Origin: SIG452 sp045656345
GTDB taxonomy: Bacteria > Bacillota > Clostridia > UMGS1840
NCBI GenBank assembly: GCA_045656345.1
Contig: JAZOQZ010000103.1
Coordinates: 1-18,048, forward strand
DNA length: 18,048 nt
Direction: 5' to 3'
Shown in pieces: positions 1-7,803 of this stretch (its first letter is position 1; each line of letters begins with the position of its first letter). The notes beneath the pieces are model-generated. The model was not told where the DNA came from, made no database searches, and saw only the letters and a program-made list of their open reading frames with translations. A program made the translations under genes and the position numbers.

Positions 1-1202
1 CAAGCTTTTTCAAAGAAATAGAACAAATAACCAAGATTATATTCGTCTTTTTTCTCCATAGAAATCACGATATTGGGAACTCCACCATCATAATGAGCCA
101 TCAAGGTTCCCAAAAACGCTTTTTTATTTACAAAATCAACGGTTTTTCCAGCTAAGAAATTAAGACCATCAACGTTATCAGGATCTTCGGAAATGATAAT
201 ATCGGTAGTGGGGTTTTCCACGGTGATAATGGTTTCAAACAGATTTCTTAAACCTTCCTGCACGTATTGACCTAAAGAATGTAAATCGGTAGAGAAATTC
301 ATAGAAGTGGGCAGAATACCTTTCTGCTCCTTCCCTTCACTTTCGCCGAATAACTGTTTATACCATTCTGAGAACATCACCATTGCGGGTTCATAGGAAA
401 CCAAAGTTTCCACGTTTTTGCCTTTTCTGTATAACAAATTGCGGGCAACCGCATATTTTAAACAATCATTTTCATTGATGTTGGTACTCTTATAATCATT
501 CATTGCATCATAAGCACCCTGCATCAAAGCATCCAAATCAGCACCTGCACAAGCAATGGGAAGCAAACCTACTGCAGTTAATACCGAAAATCTTCCGCCC
601 ACTACATCAGGCACCACAAAGGTTTCATATCCTTCTTCTCTTGCTAAATTTAACAAAGTTCCTTTGTTGGCATCAGTGGTAACATAGATACGTTCTTTAG
701 CACCTTCCTTGCCGTATTTTTTTTCCATAAGTTCTTTAAACAGACGGAACGCTAAAGCAGGTTCAGTGGTGGTACCGGATTTAGAAATTACGTTAATAGA
801 AAAATCTTTTTCTTCCATCAGCTGAAGTAAATCGTTGTGATATTCAGAGCTGATAGTGTTTCCAGCAAAGAAAATCTGAGGAAATTCTTTGGTTTTTACA
901 TTATATAACGGACCGTTTAAAAATTCAATTGCTGCTCTTGCACCTAAGTAGGAACCGCCAATACCAATAGTAATCAACGCATCAGACTGCTCTTTGATTT
1001 TTTTGGCAGCTGCTTTGATACGAGCGAATTCTTCTTTATCATAGGTTTCGGGTAAGTCTAACCAACCTAAGAAATCGTTTCCCGGACCTTTTTTTTCATG
1101 CAATAAATCGATTGCCGCTTTTGCCTGATAAGAAATCTTATCAAATTCGGTGGCATCTACAAAACCTTTTGTTTTGGAAAAATCTACTGTTAGTTTGCTC
1201 AT
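1..1202 (-). CDS. pgi: Glucose-6-phosphate isomerase, C-terminus cut by window edge
   Basis: Cytoplasmic glycolytic enzyme interconverting glucose-6-phosphate and fructose-6-phosphate. About 400 residues are readable from ATG at 1202, preceded by GGAAGG. Visible family features are the sugar-phosphate-binding SIS motif SKSGTTTEP (about residues 140-148), the PGI signature GGRFSVLTAVGLLP (202-215), and GQYVQEG around residue 311-317, carrying the expected catalytic Glu. The frame runs open to base 1, ending in GYLFYFFEKA. Bacterial PGIs of this type are about 450 residues, so roughly the last 50, including the catalytic Lys region, lie outside the window. It lies 60 nt downstream of the dCMP deaminase gene; a dyad at 1243-1258 sits in that gap. 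Identification is by recognition of the family sequence; no defect is seen in the visible part. Confidence 0.96.
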   Translation of the reverse strand, partial: MSKLTVDFSKTKGFVDATEFDKISYQAKAAIDLLHEKKGPGNDFLGWLDLPETYDKEEFARIKAAAKKIKEQSDALITIGIGGSYLGARAAIEFLNGPLYNVKTKEFPQIFFAGNTISSEYHNDLLQLMEEKDFSINVISKSGTTTEPALAFRLFKELMEKKYGKEGAKERIYVTTDANKGTLLNLAREEGYETFVVPDVVGGRFSVLTAVGLLPIACAGADLDALMQGAYDAMNDYKSTNINENDCLKYAVARNLLYRKGKNVETLVSYEPAMVMFSEWYKQLFGESEGKEQKGILPTSMNFSTDLHSLGQYVQEGLRNLFETIITVENPTTDIIISEDPDNVDGLNFLAGKTVDFVNKKAFLGTLMAHYDGGVPNIVISMEKKDEYNLGYLFYFFEKA

Positions 1203-1242
1203 TGTGTCTCAATTTCCTTCCGTTTGTTTTCGTTTATCAATA

Positions 1243-1258
1243 AACAGTATGTACTGTT
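1243..1258. promoter_or_regulatory. Dyad between dCMP deaminase gene and pgi
   Basis: AACAGTA at 1243-1249 is the reverse complement of TACTGTT at 1252-1258, with a 2-nt centre. On the minus strand it overlaps a weak candidate promoter for pgi: TTAACA at 1254-1259, a 16-nt spacer, then GATAAA at 1232-1237. It starts only 5 nt past the deaminase stop codon and has no clear U-run after it. An operator or a small mRNA hairpin is therefore as likely as a terminator. Function is inferred only. Confidence 0.3.
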
Positions 1259-1262
1259 AATT

Positions 1263-1748
1263 TTAATAAGAACTGCTGCCTAAAGTATCATCATTATAAA
1301 TCCACTCTCTTACGTGAACTGTGGTGAATTCATCCTTGGTGTTTCTGACAATAACCCATTCAATGCCTGCGTTGATGATAAGACGTTTGCACATCGCACA
1401 AGGATTTGCATTGGCTACATAACTTCCGTCAGACATTTCTTTTCCCACTAAATAAAGTGTTCCGCCAATCATATCTGAGCGTTTAGCGCTGATAATGCAA
1501 TTTGCTTCTGCGTGAACTGAACGGCAAAGTTCGTAACGCTGTCCTCTGGGAACGTTCAGATTTTCTCTCACACAGCTACCTAAATCTGCACAGTTTTTTC
1601 TGCCTCTGGGAGCACCGGTATATCCCGTGGAAATAATTTCATCATTCTTCACGATAATGGCACCGAAGTTACGTCTTAAACAAGTTCCTCTTGTTACAAC
1701 CGCTTCTGCAATATCAAGATAATAGTTCTGCTTATCTTTTCTTTCCAT
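1263..1748 (-). CDS. dCMP deaminase (ComEB-like, zinc-dependent)
   Basis: Deaminates dCMP to dUMP, feeding dTMP synthesis; cytoplasmic. The 161-residue protein has the full zinc cytidine/deoxycytidylate deaminase signature: H79-A-E81, where His binds zinc and Glu is the proton shuttle, and P116-C-A-M-C120, which supplies two more zinc ligands. The segments GAIIVKNDEIISTGYTGAPRG and CVRENLNVPRGQRYELCRSVHAE are typical of the dCMP rather than the cytidine branch. Start ATG at 1748 has an excellent GGGAGG seven bases upstream. It has its own promoter (1781-1809) and is followed after 60 nt by pgi, with which it may be co-transcribed. The alternative, a related late-competence ComEB-type protein, is the same family and activity. 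No competence genes are nearby. Confidence 0.92.
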   Translation of the reverse strand: MERKDKQNYYLDIAEAVVTRGTCLRRNFGAIIVKNDEIISTGYTGAPRGRKNCADLGSCVRENLNVPRGQRYELCRSVHAEANCIISAKRSDMIGGTLYLVGKEMSDGSYVANANPCAMCKRLIINAGIEWVIVRNTKDEFTTVHVREWIYNDDTLGSSSY

Positions 1749-1780
1749 AAATATACCTCCCTGATTTTAATTTAAATTCT

Positions 1781-1809
1781 ATTATACTATAACTTAATAT
1801 CTTTGGCAA
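1781..1809 (-). promoter_or_regulatory. Sigma-A-type promoter for the dCMP deaminase gene
   Basis: On the minus strand, TTGCCA (1804-1809) is followed by exactly 17 nt and then a perfect TATAAT (1781-1786). It lies between the cca stop and the deaminase start, leaving a short leader containing the GGGAGG ribosome binding site. Confidence 0.7.
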
Positions 1810-1823
1810 GATAAAAATTAAAA

Positions 1824-3158
1824 TTAATCAAATTTTTTTATGCTGCTTTTTACATAAGACAGTAAAGCACTTGTTTCATTGGGGATTTCACCGTCAATAA
1901 CCATATCCAGTAATTTTTTTAAAAAATCGCCAATGCATTTTCCTTTTGGTATACCAAGCGAAATCAAATCGTCTCCCGATACTGCTAAATCTTTCAAAGA
2001 AAAACAAGCTTTTTTTTCTAAAACATTTAAATACAAACATCTGATTTTTTGGATTTTCTCCAGTTTCTCCTCAAAATGGACAGTGGTTTTTGCGTCTGCC
2101 TCTTTTACCAAAAGCAACCATTCCAATTGTTCATGTCCAATTTTATTAAGCCACCGTTTCACTGATTGTTCGGTTACATCAATCTGAGCATCGTGATATT
2201 TTACCAATTGTGTCACCACATCAACAGTATTGCCTTCAAACTTCATTCGTTTTAAAATATTTTTGGCAATCTCTGCACCAACTGTGGCATGATAATAAAA
2301 GTGCCCTACTCCATCTTCATCCAGCATAAATGTTTTCGGCTTTCCAATATCGTGAAACAACACTGCCAAACGAACTACAAAATTTTTTTCAGATAAACCA
2401 ACACTTTTTACGGTATGCGTCCACACATCATACTGATGATGGAGACTTTTTTGATATAAATCAAACATCGGTATCAGTTCCGGAATAATTTGACCAAAAA
2501 TCTCGCGATAATTTAGCAGAACCGTTTCGCAAAATTCTCCCAAAAGTAATTTCTTTAATTCCACAACAATCCGTTCTGCGGCAATTTTACCAAGCAACTG
2601 TTTGGTTTCAAACATTGCTTTTTGGGTTTCGATTTCAATTTCAAAACCGTAAGTTGCAGCAAAACGAAGGCCTCTCATAATCCGCAAAGCATCTTCTGTA
2701 AACCGTTTTTGGCTATTTCCTACGCATCGCAGTTTCCGATTTTTTAAATCCCTTTGTCCACCGTATAAATCAATAAGACCTTCCACAGGATGATATGCCA
2801 TTGCATTTACCGTGAAATCCCGACGAGCAAGGTCTTCCTTGATATCCGACACAAACGTCACCATTTCGGGGTGACGGCAGTCTATGTAATCACCATCTGT
2901 GCGGAATGTGGTGATTTCATAGGATTGATGATTGAGACGAACCGTCAGAGTTCCGTGTTTTAATCCTGTTTCAATCACGTGATATCCCAAAAAACATTCT
3001 TTCATTTGTTCGGGTAAGGCAGATGTACAAATATCCCAATCATCAGGGGTTAGTCCCAAAAGGCTGTCACGAACACATCCACCTACAATGTAAGCAGAAT
3101 GTCCGGCTTTATTTAATTGGTCCAATAAGAATAAAACCTCTGTGGGAATTGTTATCAT
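1824..3158 (-). CDS. cca: CCA tRNA nucleotidyltransferase with HD domain
   Basis: Adds or repairs the 3'-CCA end of tRNAs (class II nucleotidyltransferase family, shared with poly(A) polymerases). The 444-residue protein shows GGCVRD (26-31), the catalytic metal-binding pair D40-W-D42, the RRDFTVNAMAY motif (112-122), and ALRIMRGLRFAA (157-168) of the neck/nucleotide-specificity region. It then shows an HD domain with H248, H269-D270 (FHDIGKP) and further His at 290 and 322, as in the E. coli-type enzyme. The C-terminal KGKCIGDFL motif is typical of Firmicutes CCA enzymes. The start at 3158 has TAGGAG five bases upstream. That TAG is also the stop codon of the preceding SGNH gene, so translation of the two is probably coupled. 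The HD residues look intact, so phosphohydrolase activity is plausible but inferred. Confidence 0.93.
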   Translation of the reverse strand: MITIPTEVLFLLDQLNKAGHSAYIVGGCVRDSLLGLTPDDWDICTSALPEQMKECFLGYHVIETGLKHGTLTVRLNHQSYEITTFRTDGDYIDCRHPEMVTFVSDIKEDLARRDFTVNAMAYHPVEGLIDLYGGQRDLKNRKLRCVGNSQKRFTEDALRIMRGLRFAATYGFEIEIETQKAMFETKQLLGKIAAERIVVELKKLLLGEFCETVLLNYREIFGQIIPELIPMFDLYQKSLHHQYDVWTHTVKSVGLSEKNFVVRLAVLFHDIGKPKTFMLDEDGVGHFYYHATVGAEIAKNILKRMKFEGNTVDVVTQLVKYHDAQIDVTEQSVKRWLNKIGHEQLEWLLLVKEADAKTTVHFEEKLEKIQKIRCLYLNVLEKKACFSLKDLAVSGDDLISLGIPKGKCIGDFLKKLLDMVIDGEIPNETSALLSYVKSSIKKFD

Positions 3159-3167
3159 ATAAGACTC

Positions 3168-4289
3168 CTATAAAATGCTGTATTCTTTCATTACGGTATA
3201 TAAGGCACCTGCCCAGATTCGACAACCCTCTTCGTTGGGATGTCCTTCGTAAATACACATCCAGGGTTCGTCTGATTTTCCGAGTATAGGAACCACATCA
3301 AACATAAGATCCACTTTTTCTTTTAACTCGGTTTTGATAAATTGGTTGATTTCAAGCCACCGCTCTCTGATAATTCCTTGATAATCAAATGGTGGTAACG
3401 TTTGTAAAACCACTGTTTTTCCGAGTTGTTTGAATGTTTCCACCACATAAGTCAAATCGTTTTTCACCTGCTCTGCCGTATGACCCTGTAAAATATCATT
3501 TACTCCCATACAAACAAAGGCGACATCACAATTTTTTGCTTTATAAAACCAAGCGTTGTCGGTTGCTGCATCACTGGCTCTGGCATAACCGATTCCTAAA
3601 TTCCAATAGGAATAGTTATCTCCCAATTTTTCGGATAAACGTGCATTCCAATGAAGATAAGAATTAGGTTTCGGACCGATTCCTTGGGTAATAGAATCTC
3701 CAAAATATACAATCCGTTGCTTTACTTCCCTGTCACACCCAATCATTCCTGCAAAAGGCATACACCTATTGTATTCCCATCCGTTTTCGGTTTTTACATA
3801 CACAGGAAGCACACTTTCTTCGTGATACGGAATTTTGGTGCCGGAAAATGTAAGTTCCAAACAAAGGTAGTCATTTTTTTCAAATTCAAAATCTAAAGGA
3901 TCGGAATAAAAGAATTCACCGGGCATTACTTTTTTGGTCTTTGTTCCACCGAAAGAAAGTTCCGTAAATTCCGAAACAATGATGTCTTCATCCATTTTCA
4001 ATTCTTCTAATTCTCTATCTGCAGGAATACTTTTACAACGACCGATTTTGGCACTGTGAATCTGCCATTCATCACAGATCAGATTTCTGCGGCTGATATT
4101 ACCGTTATCATACGTAGTGTCTATAATATTAGAAAATAAAATGGAATAACGGTATTTTCCGCCAACCGAAATTTTATAGAATACACGCCCTGTGCGAATC
4201 TCGTTCTCTTCCATCGTAAAAAAGAACTGATTCCCACTTCCTGCTACCGTGTTGGAAACAAAGTGATTGAAATAATTGCAAATACTCAT
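3168..4289 (-). CDS. SGNH/GDSL-type hydrolase with N-terminal beta domain
   Basis: Probable esterase/deacetylase acting on an unknown substrate, possibly a carbohydrate acetyl ester. The 373-residue protein has a beta-rich, probably jelly-roll N-terminal domain (about 1-185), then an SGNH domain. Visible SGNH blocks are VYFGDSITQG (nucleophile S199), NLGIGYARASD (block II Gly near 232), VCMGVND (N264) and EGHPNEEG (H350). The Asp expected three residues before the His is Tyr347; E348 may substitute. No signal peptide is seen, so action is probably intracellular. I chose ATG at 4289, preceded by GAGGG, over TTG at 4307, which abuts the aldo/keto reductase stop and has no good ribosome site. 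It sits 21 nt after the reductase and 9 nt before cca, so the three are probably one transcript. The family is clear; the substrate is not. Confidence 0.85.
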   Translation of the reverse strand: MSICNYFNHFVSNTVAGSGNQFFFTMEENEIRTGRVFYKISVGGKYRYSILFSNIIDTTYDNGNISRRNLICDEWQIHSAKIGRCKSIPADRELEELKMDEDIIVSEFTELSFGGTKTKKVMPGEFFYSDPLDFEFEKNDYLCLELTFSGTKIPYHEESVLPVYVKTENGWEYNRCMPFAGMIGCDREVKQRIVYFGDSITQGIGPKPNSYLHWNARLSEKLGDNYSYWNLGIGYARASDAATDNAWFYKAKNCDVAFVCMGVNDILQGHTAEQVKNDLTYVVETFKQLGKTVVLQTLPPFDYQGIIRERWLEINQFIKTELKEKVDLMFDVVPILGKSDEPWMCIYEGHPNEEGCRIWAGALYTVMKEYSIL

Positions 4290-4310
4290 ACAACCCTCAT
4301 TAGCCAAAAA

Positions 4311-5225
4311 TTACGGAAGAGTGTGCCCTGCCGCGCGGTAAATCTGATACCATTCCGAACGAGATAATGTTACGTCTGCTCCCTTGCAGATTTCAGCTAA
4401 ACGGGACGGATTCATTGTGCCTGCAATCAGCTGCATATTGGCAGGATGGCGAAGAATCCAGGCTGCAGCAACTCCTGTTTTAGTAATACCGTATTGTTCA
4501 CCGATTTCTGCCAGTTTTTTATTTAATTCGGGAAAATCTTCATTATCAATATAACTGCCACCGAAAAATCCGTGCTGGAAGGGAGACCACGCCTGAATGG
4601 TAATATTTTTGATACGACTGTATTCTAAGAAAGAACCATCGTGCATTACCGATTCCGCATTTTTCATATTCACATTCATTCCGGAAGTCACAAGACCTGC
4701 CTCGGTCACAGAAAATTGCAACTGATTGATGATAAGTGGCTGTTTTACCGCAGTTTTTAACAGTTCCATCTGCATCATATTCTGATTGGAAACGCCAAAA
4801 TGTTTTACTTTGCCGGATGCTTCCAACTGATTGAATGCTTCTGCTACCTCTTCCGGTTCCATCAAGGTATCGGGACGATGCAGTAACAACACATCCAGAT
4901 AATCCACTCCCAAACGGGACAGGATTCCATCTACTGATTTTAAAATATGTTCTTTGGAAAAATCAAACTGACCGTCGTGAATAGAACATTTACTCTGAAT
5001 CAGAATTTTTTCACGAACACCGGGATTTCTTTTTAAATAATTCCCAAAAAAGCGTTCCGAATTTCCGCCACCGTAAATGTCAGCGTGATCAAAGAAATTC
5101 ACACCGCACTCCAATGCAGTATCCATAATAGCATCCACACGTTTTTCATCTAAGTCGCTCATTCTCATACATCCTAGCGATACCGCTGATGCATTCAACT
5201 GATTTGCAATATTAATATATTTCAT
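4311..5225 (-). CDS. Aldo/keto reductase (YdhF-like)
   Basis: NAD(P)H-dependent oxidoreductase of the aldo/keto reductase superfamily; the physiological carbonyl substrate cannot be read from the sequence. The 304-residue protein has the full catalytic tetrad: D46 and Y51 (FFDHADIYGGG), K79 (LIQSKCS) and H116 (LLLHRPD). It also has the FGVSNQ strand and a C-terminal INQLQFS/AAWILRHPANMQLIAGT cofactor-binding region, typical of the YdhF branch. Start ATG at 5225 has AAAGGAG seven bases upstream. It appears to be the first gene of a run continuing into the SGNH hydrolase and cca. No convincing promoter was found in the 87 nt upstream, but an imperfect dyad resembling the downstream MITE ends lies there (5257-5270). 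Confidence 0.9.
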   Translation of the reverse strand: MKYINIANQLNASAVSLGCMRMSDLDEKRVDAIMDTALECGVNFFDHADIYGGGNSERFFGNYLKRNPGVREKILIQSKCSIHDGQFDFSKEHILKSVDGILSRLGVDYLDVLLLHRPDTLMEPEEVAEAFNQLEASGKVKHFGVSNQNMMQMELLKTAVKQPLIINQLQFSVTEAGLVTSGMNVNMKNAESVMHDGSFLEYSRIKNITIQAWSPFQHGFFGGSYIDNEDFPELNKKLAEIGEQYGITKTGVAAAWILRHPANMQLIAGTMNPSRLAEICKGADVTLSRSEWYQIYRAAGHTLP

Positions 5226-5256
5226 AGGTTTGCTCCTTTTATAGTTGTTTTATTAG

Positions 5257-5270
5257 ACTCGTATCAAGTC
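5257..5270. promoter_or_regulatory. Dyad upstream of aldo/keto reductase, resembling MITE termini
   Basis: ACTCGTATCAAGTC matches the terminal repeat consensus ACTCGTGTCAAGTC of the elements at 15.6-16.9 kb at 13 of 14 positions. With the preceding G it forms an imperfect palindrome, GACT...AGTC. It may be a solo remnant of an element end or an operator for the reductase run. The adjacent 5276-5310 can fold into a weak AT-rich hairpin just after the bile salt hydrolase stop. Confidence 0.3.
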
Positions 5271-5312
5271 AAAACGAAAAATTATTTCTATTGTTAATCA
5301 CAATTTTTTCAT

Positions 5313-6296
5313 TCAATTCTGATACATGATATTTTGTTTCTTTTGCAAAGGATAACTGATAAGTTCGTATCCTTCCAAATTTTCTTTGTGCATATCTATA
5401 GCACAGATTTGGCTGTTATCATAAGTGGTATAGTAGTAGATACCACAGTTGGTATTACAGCAAGAACTGTAACGGGTGAATTCATAATTTTCTTTACCAA
5501 TCTGCACACATCCTCGTGGCATTTCCACAGATTTTAAAATATGAAAAAACTGGCTGACACTTTCTTCCTCGCCGGTTTCCGATAAAGAATTTGCTTTCAC
5601 AAAAGCTGCTTTTACAAATCTGGACATTGAAGAAAAATCACCTGGTAATCCTAAGGCTCCCATCCCACGGGAATATGGGTTTAATTGAAGCTTATGATTT
5701 GCTCCCAAAAACAAATTTTTCGGGTCTCCTTTGGTGAGATTCATATAATTATTCAGATTAAATAAATGGTAATCAAAGGTAGGATTATTGGTCAGCACAC
5801 CAATAGGATTCTCATAAACCTTGATACCTGTTTCCACTGATTCTAAGGTGATGGAGCGTTCTTTATCAGAAATCATCCAGTGAAGAGGCGATAAAGGAAG
5901 TTCCTCGCTGAAATTTTCATCCAGAAGATTGATTCTTCTGATGAACTTCTCGGCATCTGCCACAGTTGCACATTGGCCCAACAACCATGGAATCAGCTCA
6001 AAGGGAGCTACATTGTCCTTTCCTTCACAATATGGTTTATAATCTGCATTGTCGGGAAAATTAAGTCCTGCTATGCACAGTCCTTTTTCGTTAATGGCAT
6101 CATAGTATAGCGGATAATCTCCCGAAACATACGCCATACCAATGATAGCATAATGACTTTGTATTTTTCCCATTTTCCGAAAATGGAACACATAATTTCT
6201 CGGTGTAACTGTAACAGTTTCCTGATAAGAATATTCCAAATCTAAATTTCTACCAAAATAATGGTCTTTGGTTTGATAGGTAACAGCTGTGCACAT
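5313..6296 (-). CDS. bsh: Choloylglycine hydrolase, probable bile salt hydrolase
   Basis: Predicted to cleave the amide bond of glycine- or taurine-conjugated bile salts. It belongs to the N-terminal nucleophile (Ntn) choloylglycine hydrolase family, in which Met1 is removed to expose Cys2. With the start at 6296 the protein is 327 residues, normal for the family, and begins MCTAV. Expected active-site residues are present: C2, R16 and D19 (FGRNLDLEY), N79 (GLNFP), N171 (GVLTNNPTF) and R227 (GLPGDFSSMSRF). Asn at position 79 favours bile salt hydrolase over penicillin V acylase, which has Tyr there. No signal peptide is seen, so it is cytoplasmic. An in-frame extension to 6401 is rejected because the promoter (6361-6389) lies within it and AGGAG sits 10 nt before ATG 6296. 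It follows an OFA-type MFS gene but is separated from it by a terminator. Substrate range is inferred. Confidence 0.9.
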   Translation of the reverse strand: MCTAVTYQTKDHYFGRNLDLEYSYQETVTVTPRNYVFHFRKMGKIQSHYAIIGMAYVSGDYPLYYDAINEKGLCIAGLNFPDNADYKPYCEGKDNVAPFELIPWLLGQCATVADAEKFIRRINLLDENFSEELPLSPLHWMISDKERSITLESVETGIKVYENPIGVLTNNPTFDYHLFNLNNYMNLTKGDPKNLFLGANHKLQLNPYSRGMGALGLPGDFSSMSRFVKAAFVKANSLSETGEEESVSQFFHILKSVEMPRGCVQIGKENYEFTRYSSCCNTNCGIYYYTTYDNSQICAIDMHKENLEGYELISYPLQKKQNIMYQN

Positions 6297-6360
6297 GTCC
6301 GATACGCTCCTCACTACAGAATTAGTTTTAGTATCGGCAGACAGCCAAATTTCTATTATC

Positions 6361-6389
6361 ATTTTATCATAATAATTCTCTAATGTCAA
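6361..6389 (-). promoter_or_regulatory. Near-consensus promoter for bile salt hydrolase
   Basis: On the minus strand a perfect TTGACA (6384-6389) is followed by 17 nt and TAAAAT (6361-6366). It lies just downstream of the transporter terminator and about 65 nt before the chosen ATG, so the hydrolase has an independent transcript. Confidence 0.8.
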
Positions 6390-6401
6390 ACAATGAAACA
6401 A

Positions 6402-6442
6402 AAAAAGCAGATTCTTCTTTTTTGGGGAAAAATCTGCTTTTT
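6402..6442 (-). terminator. Intrinsic terminator after the MFS transporter
   Basis: A 12-bp perfect stem, AAAAAGCAGATT (6402-6413) with AATCTGCTTTTT (6431-6442), has a 17-nt loop. Read on the minus strand, the stem ends in a run of seven T. It begins 3 nt past the transporter stop codon. Confidence 0.85.
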
Positions 6443-6445
6443 CTA

Positions 6446-7678
6446 TTACGGTTTACGGATAAACAAATTTAAAATCAGTGCCACAAATGTCAAAGCAAGA
6501 AGCATCAGAAAAGTGGCGTTATAACCGCCTGTTAATTCCAACACTGTATTGGATGCGGTGGCAATCAAAGAACCAACCATGACGGTAAAAGTCATAATCG
6601 CCATATTGTTGGGAAAATGTTTCATACCATAGAAGGAAGAAGTGCACGCGGCAGTAATGGTGGGACAGGCACCGTATGAAATCCCAGTCAGACAAAGACC
6701 GATAATACAAAGCCACAGATTGCCTGAAGATACTGCAAAAAGCGTAACAGCTGCTGCACCGATGGTTAAAATATTGGCGCAAATCATTGTTTTTCTGCGG
6801 CCAATCACATCAAAGATTGCACCTGTAAGGATTCGTCCGATTCCATTGCATACAGACAACACTCCTACCAGAGAAACTGCCAAGGATTCAGGAGCTTGAA
6901 CGGAAAGTGCCAAGTCTTTTGCAAAACTAATCACAGAACTACCCACTGCAGCCAGGAAGGAAATGGTAATAAATGCCATCCAAAAAGACGGTCTTTCTAA
7001 CATCTGTAAGGAGGTGTAATCCTGTTTTTCAAACGTTTCAGCTTGTGTGTTTTTATGAACTTTAGGCGTGGGTAAAACGGCATCCGCAGATGGTTTCTTC
7101 AGTAAAAGTCCTGCCAAAGCTAAAACAACAAAAATGGAACAACCTAACACCACATAAGTCATACGCCAACCGACAGCACTTTTAAACATCCCATCAGCCA
7201 CATTGCCCAGTATCAATGCAGAGGCGCCAAATCCCATCATCAGACAACCTGAGCAAAGTCCTTTTTTGTCAGGGAACCAGGCACTTACTGTGGCAATCGA
7301 TACATTATAGGCAATTCCGATGCCAAGACCTGCCAATACACCGTATGTAAGATATAGTACTACAACAGACACATTCTGTAAAGCAGCAGTCAGACAAAAT
7401 CCTGCAGCAGACAAAACTCCTGCCGTAATCAAGGCAACTCTGTGCCCTGCCCGTTCTGAAAGACGTGCGCCAATCAGACCGCCGACACAAAAAAAGGTCA
7501 TGGCCAGGGTAAAGCAAAGAGCAAGATCGGATGCACCCCATCCGAATTCTACGGATAAGGGGGATTTTAAAATAGACCAGGCGTAAAGCACTCCTGCAAA
7601 AAGCATCGCAATTACGCCAATGATCATATATATCCAACGAATCGAAAGATTCTGTTTTGGTTGATTGGTTTGGTTCAT
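6446..7678 (-). CDS. MFS transporter, oxalate/formate antiporter (OFA) type
   Basis: Twelve-helix inner-membrane major facilitator protein. The 410-residue sequence opens with a short polar tail and TM1 followed by FAGVLYAWSILKSPL, the hallmark of the OFA subfamily. GARLSERAGHR in the loop between TM2 and TM3 is the MFS motif A region, and a central polar loop (about 205-230) separates the two six-helix halves. The second half repeats the motif as GAIFDVIGRRKT. ATG at 7678 is preferred over GTG at 7687 because AGGAG lies eight bases before the ATG and abuts the GTG. It has its own promoter and terminator. It sits next to the bile salt hydrolase, so it could carry a bile acid, a released amino acid or an unrelated carboxylate. 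OFA members transport varied small carboxylates and the substrate cannot be told from sequence alone. Confidence 0.87.
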   Translation of the reverse strand: MNQTNQPKQNLSIRWIYMIIGVIAMLFAGVLYAWSILKSPLSVEFGWGASDLALCFTLAMTFFCVGGLIGARLSERAGHRVALITAGVLSAAGFCLTAALQNVSVVVLYLTYGVLAGLGIGIAYNVSIATVSAWFPDKKGLCSGCLMMGFGASALILGNVADGMFKSAVGWRMTYVVLGCSIFVVLALAGLLLKKPSADAVLPTPKVHKNTQAETFEKQDYTSLQMLERPSFWMAFITISFLAAVGSSVISFAKDLALSVQAPESLAVSLVGVLSVCNGIGRILTGAIFDVIGRRKTMICANILTIGAAAVTLFAVSSGNLWLCIIGLCLTGISYGACPTITAACTSSFYGMKHFPNNMAIMTFTVMVGSLIATASNTVLELTGGYNATFLMLLALTFVALILNLFIRKP

Positions 7679-7721
7679 CGAAATCACTCCTACAGAATAT
7701 TGTTTCTAAAAATTACGTATT

Positions 7722-7750
7722 ATTTTAGCACACAAAATGAGAAATGTCAA
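7722..7750 (-). promoter_or_regulatory. Near-consensus promoter for the MFS transporter
   Basis: On the minus strand TTGACA (7745-7750), a 17-nt spacer and TAAAAT (7722-7727), with an extended -10 TG two bases before TAAAAT. It lies between the pfkA terminator and the transporter start. Confidence 0.8.
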
Positions 7751-7762
7751 ATTATGTTATTA

Positions 7763-7799
7763 AAAAAACACAGAATTTTTTAAGAATTCTGTGTTTTTT
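7763..7799 (-). terminator. Intrinsic terminator after pfkA
   Basis: A 15-bp perfect stem pairs 7763-7777 (AAAAAACACAGAATT) with 7785-7799, with a 7-nt loop. On the minus strand it ends in a run of T. It begins 4 nt after the pfkA stop codon. Confidence 0.85.
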
Positions 7800-7803
7800 A
7801 TCA

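Noticed and set aside
4290..4307. TTG start for the SGNH hydrolase
   Set aside because: Sits 3 nt after the upstream stop without a good ribosome site; ATG 4289 has GAGGG.
5313..6296. Penicillin V acylase instead of bile salt hydrolase
   Set aside because: Asn79 and the overall match to clostridial bile salt hydrolases favour the latter; penicillin V acylases usually have Tyr at that site. Not fully excluded.
6297..6401. In-frame N-terminal extension of the choloylglycine hydrolase
   Set aside because: The promoter lies inside it, the extension has no family similarity, and the family needs Cys2 after the start Met, which MCTAV at 6296 supplies.
6519..7637. Several open frames overlapping the MFS transporter on both strands
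   Set aside because: They lack recognisable protein features and lie wholly inside a clear coding gene; shadows of its codon structure.
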